From NCBI RefSeq assembly GCF_964340395.1, contig NC_135554.1, positions 25,197,092 through 25,261,091 of the forward strand: a stretch of DNA of 64,000 bases. Direction: 5' to 3'. This DNA is from Glandiceps talaboti (lineage: Eukaryota; Hemichordata; Enteropneusta; Spengelidae). Below, one piece after another: positions 11,078 through 21,029 of this stretch; within the stretch, counting starts at the first letter, position 1; each line of letters opens with the position of its first letter. The position numbers and the translations under genes were made by a program. Below the pieces are notes generated by a model. It did not search any database. It saw nothing but the letters and a program-made list of their open reading frames with translations, and was not told where the DNA came from.

Positions 11078-14000
11078 ATGGAGGTAAGTAGACGTTTCTG
11101 CCTCAATTTACTCTCTAATTGTAGATTTATCGTGTGCATCACGAGTATTCTAAATGCGATTGTCGATCGGACGTAGGTACAAGAATTCAGTCCGTCCAAA
11201 GTGTATTTGACTCGATCCATGCAGTGCCATGACTGGACCAGATCCAATGCAATGGCAGTATATCACATGAGGGGACAGCCTACAGGTTATTGCATTTCAT
11301 TAAAAAATCGAAAAAGCAACGAGATGATAATACCTAATATATTTTACCGTAAAAACTATTTTATTAAAGTACTTCCACAGGGGAGATGATAATAGCTTCA
11401 ATTTCAAATGCACAGAGAAGGGTTTTAATTTTTTTTACAGTTTGAATCATCATGATTATATAAATTATTATTTTAATAAAATTTCATACCACCACAAAGA
11501 TAAACCAAACTTTATGGACCATGAATTTGAGATGAAATATATCTTTTAACTTGCAATAGCTGCAATAATTGTAGCATTGATTTTTGGCTATAATTTGAAT
11601 CTTTCTGTAGAAAGTATTTTTGCAATATTTTCCTTTTTCTTGATCTTCTTCTTTTTTTATATCAAGATCAAATAAATAAAATACCGTTAGAATTGATGGA
11701 GCAAAGCCCATTATGTATACAGTAACTGCAGCCTTTACATTTGTACTTCTCTTGGTGTAACTATCTCAGAGACTTGTCTTGGTGTAACTATCTCAAGAAG
11801 CTTTTTGAGATTGTAACACCAAGACAAATTCTGGACCAACATTTTCAGCAAGCTAACAATGTTGTTCAAACCTTCTTTTCAGTTAAATATCTTACATGTC
11901 AAATCAGGGAAGACCCTGACAACATTGTCAGAGGTAAGTCACTTTATTTCAGTTTTCTTCTTTGATTTGCTATCAGTCTATATTGAGAGTACATCCTATG
12001 ACTTTGTCTTCCTTGCTAACAATTCTTCTGTTTTTATGTTCTGACAGTTATCAGAATCATCAACCATAGCTGATGTTAAGCAGAGATACCATATGAAAAG
12101 TAAGTGATTAGACCCACCGAAAAGATGCTGAAATTTGTAATTTTATTGATTAATTTTCTGTGATGAATTGTTAGTTCCATTGTCTTCTGATTAAAATTCT
12201 TGTCACCAAATTTAGACTTCAGTGACCTACTTTACAAGATTTGTAAGGTGTGTGTGTGTGTGTGCATTTGTGTGTGTGTGTCTGTGTGTGTCACTGTGTG
12301 TGTCTGTGTCTGTGTCTGTGTGTATGTGTCACTGTGGGTGGGTGTCACTGTGGATGGGTGCATGCATAAGACCTCCAATAAATTTCATAGTCATCCCAAT
12401 ATCAAGTACTTCTATATTGCATAGTTAAAGTAACCTCTATTACTGGGAGGTGTGATTTGTCTTTTGTAGGAATGATTGTATCCTGTACAACTGGATTCAT
12501 GTCTGAGAGTCAGAATGTGTACACTATCTTTACATACCATTGTAGTCAATCCATTCTAACTATCATATTGAAAAGGTCTACAAAGAAACATTCTTTACCA
12601 TTTCAAAGACTGAAAGCATTTTTAAACTGTAATCAGAAAAAGTTAATAATGTATTTGGTCCAGAATGTTACAATGTAAAATGTTTTCATCAACTCAATTT
12701 GAGAATTAGAGTAACATGGGTAGGTGAGGAACATTGAAACGTTGAGATAGTTCATTGTCATAGTCAATACATGATACTTCTACAAAAAAGTACAAACTTC
12801 TGTTATGAATTTGTGGTTTTTGTTCTATTTCATTTTCTTTTGTGTGATTCTGAATATATGATTATCACCTCACTAACTCGCAACCCTCAATAAGTCACAG
12901 TTGTTCCAATGGACACCGCAACCCACAACATATCAAGGTCCTCTGTACATATTGTTTGTATTGTAATATCCATTCATATATTTCAGATAGTAACCAGTAC
13001 CCAGACAGACAGTCCTATAAAAGTGATCCAAGTAAGTCAATTACAAAATGTTATTTAGACTTCATTATCCATCTTATAGACAGACAGACAGACAGACAGA
13101 CCTAGACACAGTCAGACAGACAGACAGACAGACAGACAGACAGGGACAGATAGGCAGACAGACAGGGACAGATAGGCAAGCAGACAGACAGACAGACAGG
13201 CAGGCAAGATAAAGTATAAAACCATTACAACAAAGAAAACACTACAACTACTGTAAAAGTGGGTTTACAGGATATAAATGAGGATGTCATAGAAAATGAA
13301 GATTCAAAAGCATTTCTTGAAATCCCTAGCCACCATTACCCTAGTAAAAGTTAAAACAGTGAATAGCTTCTCATTATATCAAAGGTAGAATTGACAAATT
13401 TCAGTTCCCCTGATACCATTTTTCTTTACCATTGCAGAGGGTAGAACACTTGGAGATGATGTAACATTGAAATCATTAAATTTGAAAGATGGTGACTCGC
13501 TGTACTTCAAAGATTTGGGACCTCAGATTTCATGGAAGAATGTAAGTATGTAAATGAAGATTAGCCAATTTAGTTGGGACCTCAGATTTCATGTAAGAAT
13601 GTAAACAAAGATTGGCCAATTTAGTTAGGACCTCAGATTTCATGGAAGAATGTATGTAAGTGTGTATTCATTTTTATATTCATTTTTATGTAATATTACA
13701 GGTATTCTTAGCAGAATATACTGGACCATTAGTTGTTTACTTGATATTCTATGCAAGACCAGCCATCATTTATGGAGCTACTGCAGCTAATTATCCCAGA
13801 GCACAAGTTGTCAAGTGAGTTCATTCATGTCAATTAACACAGAGCATTTAGTCATTCTCAACATTTTTTGTATCAGAGATAATAATATTGTGGATGTAGA
13901 TGGAGCACTTGTTGTTGTTGAAGTGCAGGTTAATGTAGAGTTCAACGACCTTTTCCAGTCAGTGAAATCTCATTTCAAGATGGTGCATCAAGTTACTTTA

Positions 14001-17000
14001 CTGCCATGTACTAAGCTGTAGTGAAAGAGACTTTGATTTGCAGTCCTACTACTTCTTAGTGTAGATGCTATCTGTGGCTTTGAATCTGGAATCAGAAGTC
14101 ATGAACCAAAAGTTGTTCATGCAAATGAGTAAAGGCAAAACTGTTAAAATGACATATAAGGGTTCTCACTTAGCCAGTTGTGTCGATTGCCAATCAACTA
14201 GTAATTATAATAATTTGTAAATGACATAGTTGTGAAGTTAATAATGTCCAGAAGTCTTTGCACTGTCTTGAAACCTTTGGTGTTTATGTCCATAATATCA
14301 GAGGTTCGTAACAGTGCTACATTAACTCAAAACACAATTTAACTATCAGTATTCTGATCACCAGGAACTGAAGTTGACTGTGGTTACATTTTATAATCAG
14401 AATTATCCCCTCCCCTCTCTCTTAATAGTCCAGAAACTGAAAACTTTCTGACTCAGTATGTACAATGTAATACACAGCAACAACAATATCAGCCATTCAT
14501 TGCATACATACAAAAAAAACAAGCCAGCAGAAAGCATTTTTGTGTGCAGTGTTGTTCACTAGGCCTGTGCTGGGTGTTGACTTTTCTGTCAAAACTTTTC
14601 ATGTGTATAATATTTTCTTGCCATTGTATTTCAGTTTTGCCGCAGCCTGTTGGACTCTTCACTACTTCAAGCGTGTTATGGAAACTCAGTTTGTTCACCG
14701 TTTCTCCCATGCAACCATGCCGATGAGAAACCTTTATAAGGTAGGTAGGAGGCAGTCTATGTAAGATATAGAATGATGTACAGTGGTTCCTGTCAACCCA
14801 ATTATGTGTTCTCAAATAGAACAAGCACTCAATAGAACAAGCTTTCAGTATTAACATCAACAAAGATTAAAATTGTAAAAGTAATACAAGTTAAAACACA
14901 AGTGATGACTTTTATATTCTTATTTATAAAATTAATATAATCTATCCCATATTGTTGAAATCTATGTTTTTCTTTTAGTCTGTCTTATCACAAAATATAT
15001 GAACTCACAGATTTTTCGTGATGGTAGAGTCTCCATAATACACAGTGGCTGATTCAGTTTTTTAAATATTATCTATCATGTATTATTGACGTATAGTATA
15101 TCATCTGTACTTTCAAATTACTACAAAATATAGGATCTCACTGCAGGATTGAAAAAAAAATATTAATAATAAAAAAAACATTAAAAATAATAATTATCAA
15201 AATCTGACCAATCAAAGGAGAGTGATCATGATCCAAAAAAGAGAAGTTTTTATTGATATATGAAGCATAATTAAGACCATGTGTGTTATTTCCTTCTACT
15301 AGAATTGCAGTTATTACTGGGGTTTTGCTGCTTTTGTGGCATACTACATCAACCATCCCTTGTACACCATCCCAGGTAAGAAATATTACATCAAACACCC
15401 TTCTCACTAGTAAAGTCTAGCAATCTCCCCTCATTCTGCATCTCATCACATGGCTGTATATATCCTTGTAAAGGAAGGAACCTTGTGTAAAATACATACA
15501 CATGTACTGAGTGAAAGAATTTCAACCATTTTGTTTCGTCATAATCATGCATGACATATGTCAAGTCGATGAAGAAATCACTCTCTAATAAGCAAAATTA
15601 AGGTCATTTCTTCATGATGGGTGAATGGTTAGCGTGACCGGCTTGGAATCTACAGGTTGCAGGTTCGAGCCCCGTCGCCTCGTCGCTGCCTGCTGTTTGT
15701 TTCTGAGTGGCTAAAGTCCTTGGGCAAGATATGAACCACGACTGTGCCTCAGTCAACCCAGCTGTATAACTGGGGACCTGGTAGGATGTAGGTTGCAATG
15801 TGAAGAAGGCTTTAATCCTATGCGCTTGAATGGCTGCAATGGATTGTATGCTCCCGGGGAGTTGAGGAAGACTAAAGGGCCGTTGTGCCGTTATGGTAAT
15901 TGTGTTTGATGAGTGTGTAGACGTTGTCATTCACACATTTTAGTAAACGCATTGGAGGCTATTTTTACAAGCCCCTCCTTAAGATGAATATGCATGAAAA
16001 ATTAGCCAGTGTCCGCTGTTTGTTCTTGTCGCTAATACGGTTCTCTGATTGGCAGTTATTTATATCCTGATGACATTTGCTAGACCTTGGATGTTCCATC
16101 CTCGATAGCGATGTTCGGTCGTGTGTCGTATTGTATCGGAAGAACATCCGGTCTAGCAGATAGACTAACAGTACATGTACTTTGAGTGACATAACCTAAA
16201 ACTCTATTGATGATATAATAAGTCTACAAATGTACAATATTTGCCAATCAACTAGTAAATATAATTATTTGTAAATGACCTAGTTGTGAAGCTAATAATA
16301 TCAAGAAGTCTTTGCACTGTCTTGAAACCTTTGGTGTTTATGTCCATAATATCAGAGGTTCGTAACAGTGCTACATTAAGACAAACACAATTTAACAATC
16401 GGTATTCTGATCACCAGGAACTGAAGTTGACTGTGGTTACATTTTTACAGTTCTGATCCGAACCAGGGGTAATAATTGTAAAGCGCTTTGAGCACGGAGT
16501 GGGAAAGCGCTATATAAGAAACCAACATTATTATCATTATTATTAATTCAGTGTCTGCTCATCATCAGATAAAGCGCTAGCAGAAATGCATAATGCAATG
16601 CCATCTTATGATTTATTATAATTTTTCGAGCTTAAAAAGGTATATTTGTTTTGATATTCAATATGGATACATTGATTGCCAATACACATGAATATATGTC
16701 GTACACTCAGAGTTTTTGCTAAGGTGTGGGAACCCTGGTAACAGAAAGAGGTGAATCTGGTAAAACTGGCATAGTTTCCCATATATCATACCATAATTTT
16801 GGTGGGGAACCCTAGTAAAATGATTGAGGCACGCAGTTAGATTTTACCTACTTACTGCCCTTAACAAAAACAGTGTATACTACTTCAGACCACTAAGTGG
16901 TCTGAGATACTACTATACAATATATATGACCAATAATTTACTATAAGGGTGCAGCTTTTACAAGCTACTTGTAATAGTCCATTTGTGACCAAGTTTGCAC

Positions 17001-19101
17001 ACTGTCTGTAAGACTATGAAAACTGCTTGTCATATATCCGTGTTTCCCTGTACCTAAATCTTGATAACTATTACAAGCATCATACCAATAAAAGTCTCCA
17101 TTTTTCTGTTTCAGCTCTAGGAGATATCCAAGTATATGGTGGTCTATTTGGCTTTCTGGTAGGTGTTGATAAAGTCTCATGAAAAACTAGACTGTAAGAT
17201 ATGTTGTGTCCTTCCACCTTCACTGGCCGATGTGTGAGGGCGCCCCGTCATAGCATACCTTACAGACTAGTTATAATTTATCCTTCAAGTTGGTAACACA
17301 AAGAAAACTTTACAGCATTTTTATCTATTGATATCTATACCATAACAACAGTGCAATGGATATTTAGTCATGAGATGGTTACTCTAGGCTCACCATAAAA
17401 TATACTGTAGCAAGTGTGAGCCATAGTAGCTATGTATGTATAGTTGGTATAATCATGATAGATAGTAGAGTGTACATGAACAATATAGAAGTTACATAGA
17501 CATGTATATTGTGTTTTCTATGAAGGTTCACCTCTGTTATCTATACTTGCCAGGTATCTGTAATGTTCTACCATGATGTATTTTATTTTGCCTCCTTTTA
17601 CTCATTGTCATAGTAGAGATCAAATTGTACTTATAAGTCAATAACAATAGACAGTCTGAGGTTAGAAAACAATGTCCAAAATTCTGTAGTAGAAGTGGAT
17701 GATAAAAAAGTAAATATGGAAATAATGGGATATCAAACCATGTTGGTGTGAATGGGATATACATTATGTGTGATTATTCATTCATTCATTCATTGTACAA
17801 AAGTGGTCAGTTCAAAACAAATCAGGTTTATCTAGCCACTTGATGAAAGATAGAATATACGACTGATTGCAGGTTTATCTGGTCTCTCTACAGATAAATG
17901 AATATGGTAATTTTGCTGTTCATGTTGCACTAAGAAATCTACGTCCTGAAGGTACCAGAGAGAGAAAAATTCCTTTTCCTACAGGCAACCCAATGACAAT
18001 GATGTTTAACTTTGTCAGCTGTCCCAATTACACCTATGAAACTGGTGCCTGGGTGTGTTTTACTATCATGACACAGTGTGTACCAGGTGAGTAGACCCTC
18101 TGATAGACCAATTGCACATATGAAACTGGTGCCTGGGTGTGTTTTACTATCATGACACAGTGTGTACCAGGTGAGTAGACCCTCTGTTAGACCAATTGCA
18201 CATATGAAACTGGTGCCTGGGTGTGTTTTACTATCATGACACAGTGTGTACCAGGTGAGTAGACCCTCTGTTAGACCAATTGCACATATGAAATTGGTGC
18301 CTGGGTGTGTTTTACAATGAGTAACACTAAATTAGAGCACTTTCTCTACATGTTACACTCATTTATAGCATTCACATTGTGTGAAAGTGTACTGTTTCAA
18401 TTAGTTTATTTACAAGCCCAGCATGTGATCTTTCTTTATGAAACACTTTACAGTATACTTTTACACTTGATATGGATGTTATAAATGATCTTGGTACATA
18501 TAGAAAATGCTTTACTTTAGTGTTAAGGGTTGTACTATCATGACACTGTGTACCAGATGAGTAGGTCCACTTAAAACTGATTTCTTACTGTAATGTGTAC
18601 AAGACATGCAGAAATTGGCTGTGAATCAGGAGAAACAAAAAATGGCTACTGTGTAAATTTTTGTGAAAAACAACATAGAGCAGTGTCCAATAGTATAGCA
18701 TTGGTGGTGATTAGTGCTGTGTACATCAAATCATGTCACAGAATCCGGTAGAGCTGACGTCTGAAATATCAGGTTACAACTTGGTCTTTAGATCTTAATT
18801 TGGATTCTTGTATAATTGTAACAGGACATGTGAACAGTGATGCAATACTTTATCAGATTACAACTTGATTGGCTAGTCGATCTGAATTTGCATTCTGGTA
18901 TAATTGTAACAGGTGTAACTAGCCAATGAGATGTGATGTGTAATTGTAACATCTCCATCTGTATTTCTTACAGCCGCTTTATTCACCCTAGCTGGATTCT
19001 ATCAGATGGCTGTCTGGGCTAAAGGTAAACACAGGAATTACAAGAGAGAGTTTAGTAACTATCCAAGAGAACGCAAGTGTATCTTACCATTGCTGTTGTA
19101 G
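11078..19101 (+). CDS. TECR: Very-long-chain enoyl-CoA reductase (TECR)
   Basis: ER membrane enzyme for the last step of the very-long-chain fatty-acid elongation cycle, reducing trans-2-enoyl-CoA with NADPH; also used in sphingosine breakdown. Eleven coding exons: 11078-11083, 11883-11933, 12048-12099, 12987-13031, 13438-13541, 13702-13814, 14635-14740, 15303-15375, 17115-17158, 17894-18086, 18974-19101. All junctions are GT-AG and phases agree throughout, giving 304 aa (human 308). Residues 1-86 form the ubiquitin-like N-terminal domain. The rest is the multi-pass steroid 5-alpha-reductase-like domain with family motifs [46 protein letters not shown] and [12 protein letters not shown]. The first exon encodes only Met-Glu. 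Exons 5 and 10 have tandemly duplicated 3' ends; intron 8 holds a split SINE. TECRL is the alternative paralogue. Confidence 0.96.
11774..11827. repeat. Hairpin in TECR intron 1
   Basis: Arms 11774-11796 and 11805-11827 pair at 21 of 23 positions around an 8-nt loop. The left arm is also the second copy of a short tandem duplication (CTTGGTGTAACTATCTC, first copy near 11750). The hairpin ends about 55 bp before the exon 2 acceptor. Confidence 0.7.
12248..12360. repeat. (GT)n-rich microsatellite in TECR intron 3
   Basis: Interrupted GT and GTGTCT repeats. ORFs across it are translation of the repeat. Confidence 0.9.
13077..13207. repeat. (GACA)n microsatellite in TECR intron 4
   Basis: About 130 bp of GACA units with short interruptions, beginning 45 bp after the exon 4 donor. 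Confidence 0.9.
13517..13660 (+). repeat. Tandem copies of TECR exon 5 end plus donor
   Basis: Unit starts at 13517, 13576 and 13627 (spacings 59 and 51 bp). Each copy begins with GGGACCTCAGATTTCATG or a near match, which in copy 1 is the last part of coding exon 5. The true donor is AAT|GTAAGT at 13541/13542; copies 2 and 3 carry donor-like GTAAGA and GTATGTAAGT. Reading past the true donor meets a stop within a few codons. Confidence 0.85.
14187..14394 (+). repeat. Copy 1 of a 208-bp intronic direct repeat (TECR intron 6)
   Basis: Closely matches 16241-16446 in intron 8 of the same gene, same orientation, with scattered single-base differences. No coding content or terminal inverted repeats seen. 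Confidence 0.85.
15611..15950 (+). mobile_element. tRNA-derived SINE, head and body
   Basis: Head resembles a tRNA promoter: an A-box-like TGGTTAGCGTGACCGG at 15626-15641 and a B box GGTTCGAGCCC at 15662-15672. The body carries CTTGGGCAAG and TGCCTCAGTCAACCCAGCTG followed by a GGGGACCTGGT stretch, a central-domain type shared by many metazoan SINEs. A matching 3' tail appears only at 16468-16546, so the element seems interrupted by about 0.5 kb. Family name not assigned. Confidence 0.8.
16078..16158. repeat. Fold-back inside the material splitting the SINE
   Basis: TGCTAGACC-TT-GGATGTTC at 16078-16096 pairs with GAACATCCGGTCTAGCA at 16142-16158, 17 pairs with a 2-nt bulge. The arms end in AGACC/GGTCT, as in the micro-palindromes elsewhere in the window, but no clean flanking duplication is seen here. 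Confidence 0.6.
16241..16446 (+). repeat. Copy 2 of the 208-bp intronic direct repeat (TECR intron 8)
   Basis: Same segment as 14187-14394. It lies between the body and the 3' tail of a SINE, so it entered as part of, or together with, the material that splits the SINE. Confidence 0.85.
16468..16546 (+). mobile_element. SINE 3' tail
   Basis: AAAGCGCTTTGAGCACG followed by AAAGCGCTATATAAG and an (ATT)n-like end, the typical 3' end of invertebrate tRNA-SINEs. Pairs with the body at 15611-15950. Confidence 0.75.
16877..16914. mobile_element. Micro-palindrome insertion with 8-bp flanking repeat
   Basis: TCAGACCACT (16885-16894), a single A, then AGTGGTCTGA (16896-16905) form a perfect hairpin, followed by one G. 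ATACTACT flanks it exactly at 16877-16884 and 16907-16914, as a target-site duplication would. Lies in TECR intron 8. Confidence 0.6.
18024..18318 (+). repeat. 84-bp tandem array of TECR exon 10 end plus donor
   Basis: Copies start at 18024, 18108, 18192 and 18276 (last partial), an exact 84-bp period. Copy 1 is the last 63 nt of coding exon 10 plus the donor CCAG|GTGAGT (exon end 18086); the same junction recurs at 18170 and 18254. In frame, read-through meets a stop at the third codon after the true donor. Confidence 0.95.
18770..18950 (+). repeat. Imperfect duplication upstream of TECR exon 11
   Basis: TATAATTGTAACAGG with its upstream flank occurs twice, about 85 bp apart, with a shorter third match (GTAATTGTAACA) just before the polypyrimidine tract of exon 11. 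Confidence 0.6.
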
Positions 19102-19195
19102 AATGCTAACATTGTGAAAGTCAGGTTCAATTTCTTTCAATGCAATTCAATTCAATTCAACTTACTGATTAACATTACTAAGACATTTTTACTGC

Positions 19196-20625
19196 AATAA
19201 ACTACCATTCTGTCAATAAGAGGTCTTACTGTATTCAGCTGGGGTAAAACTTTACCTTTTAACATTTAGTCAGATTTGTTTTGATTTTAGATGGCTATAG
19301 CAGAGAAAATCTGTTAAGAGCTACAGATTATTGTAAATGTAATGGGTTACGTTGGTAAGACAAGACAAAATCATGTACCCTTCATTTTTACCACCCTTGA
19401 TGATGAAACTAGTGATAAATGGATATCATGGTATTTTTGTGTAGTTTCCATTTTTTTGCAATGATTTAGAATGAATTGAATGATTTTGGGTAATGATGGT
19501 GAAAATTATTGGGGAAATCTTAAAATGAAATAAACTCTTATTCTAGATTGATAGATTTCTATTACTCACAAAAATGAACTTGTCAAGTGACCACAAAGGA
19601 GCTCTCAAAAGACAAATCTCTGTCTACTGTTCAGATATGGACATACTAGTAATCTCAAGTCATATGATATTTCCCCTAAAAATTATGATGCCTCCAATTA
19701 CTTCAAACATAGACCCTCCACCCAGAGGTGGAGGGTCTATGCTTCAAAAGACTTGATCTGAAAGACATATATAAGAATGTTCCCGTATTTCATTCGTGAA
19801 CTATCCAAAGTGTAGTCGTCAAGGTGACTGGCAGTTTTTCAGACGTTGAGGGCAGCCTTTATCATAAAGGAAAACATGCAAGAGAATATGTAATTTTAGA
19901 TTTTCGTTTCGTGCCAAGTACTTCGAAGGAGAGGTATGAATCCCCTTCAATTTTTTTTCTATGATTTGATCAAAAATAATTAATTTGTATGTTTGTATGT
20001 ATGGCTGTATATTATTGTTCTAATAAATGTTATGATTTTTGAGACTCATCGTTTTCAAATGAAGCATCCATCCATACTTTGACAATCATTAGTAACTTTT
20101 GCATGGGTGTTTCAGAGTATACATGCACTAGTACTATTGGGCAAATGTATCAGGGGTATTTTTGGACCATAGCATTTCTGATCACTGAATCTCACACCTT
20201 GCTTGCATGGAGTTTTTTAGAAAAATGTTGTTTGAACTTCGAAGTCTTTTTTATTTTTCATATTATGCCCATGAATATCTATATCTGTACAGCCAAAAGC
20301 CCTGTACTATTATGATATTCAAGGGCATAAAGACATCTTTGGCAGCACAGCGCCATCTTTTCAAGTTATGACTTTTGAGTACAAGTAATCGAATCACACA
20401 GAACCACAACCCCCAAACACTGTAGTCATTTATGAAATGAAAGACAGTTACGTTAAGAATGGTGAATAGACATATCTTATGTTACTATGACAACAGTAGA
20501 GAGTCCAGAATGGTGAGATGCATGCTACAAAACTTTTTAGTGTGGCACCAATATATGTACAATATGCAATATAGATGTAATGCAAGCAAACTGGTCATGT
20601 TTTTTACCCTGATATTTGAAATAAA
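19196..20625 (+). other. TECR 3' UTR and downstream; plus-strand poly(A) signals
   Basis: AATAAA occurs at 19196-19201, 95 bp after the TECR stop, and again at 20620-20625. The first would give a short 3' UTR, the second a 1.5-kb one. ORFs in between show no family features. The 34-bp palindrome insertion lies inside. Confidence 0.45.
19701..19748. mobile_element. 34-bp palindrome insertion with 7-bp flanking repeat
   Basis: Arms 19708-19722 and 19727-19741 (CATAGACCCTCCACC and its exact reverse complement, loop CAGA) form a perfect 15-bp stem. CTTCAAA flanks the palindrome immediately on both sides, 19701-19707 and 19742-19748. Confidence 0.65.
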
Positions 20626-20658
20626 ACATCAAATCAGTATATGAGTTTTTGATGTATG

Positions 20659-21029
20659 TTTATTTGTATCAAAGATATTATACACAAACATGATTTTACA
20701 AAACACAATGCAGTGTGTTTAATAGGGAGATATGTACAAATGTTTATGTCGATCAATCAAAATATAACACAGATTAATTCTCTACCTCTCTTGTCCAATC
20801 TATAAACAATTAAAAAAAATTCTATTGAGTAGATTTGATGGCATTCCATGTACAGTTTCTATTTTATGCTGCGATCAGTTATTGATTCTATACATATATT
20901 TATATTGCATGATATCCATGGTTTTGTCATCACAATACTGCAATACTTCAAAGCAATGTTTTTAAAAAGTCTGTACATATTGGCAATACTACCACTGTAG
21001 TGGTTTATCTTATTATGCCAAGTTCATGA
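20659..21029 (-). other. CFAP57 3' UTR with poly(A) signal
   Basis: AATAAA on the minus strand at 20664-20659, 366 bp after the CFAP57 stop. It faces the plus-strand AATAAA at 20620-20625, only about 35 bp away, as expected for tail-to-tail genes sharing a termination zone. Confidence 0.55.

Noticed and set aside
14489-14863. 124-codon minus-strand ORF
   Set aside because: Antisense of TECR exon 7 and flanking intron.
15626-15680. tRNA gene
   Set aside because: A and B boxes are present but the cloverleaf does not hold and the sequence continues into a SINE body.
15604-15930. 108-codon minus-strand ORF
   Set aside because: Antisense reading of the SINE body.
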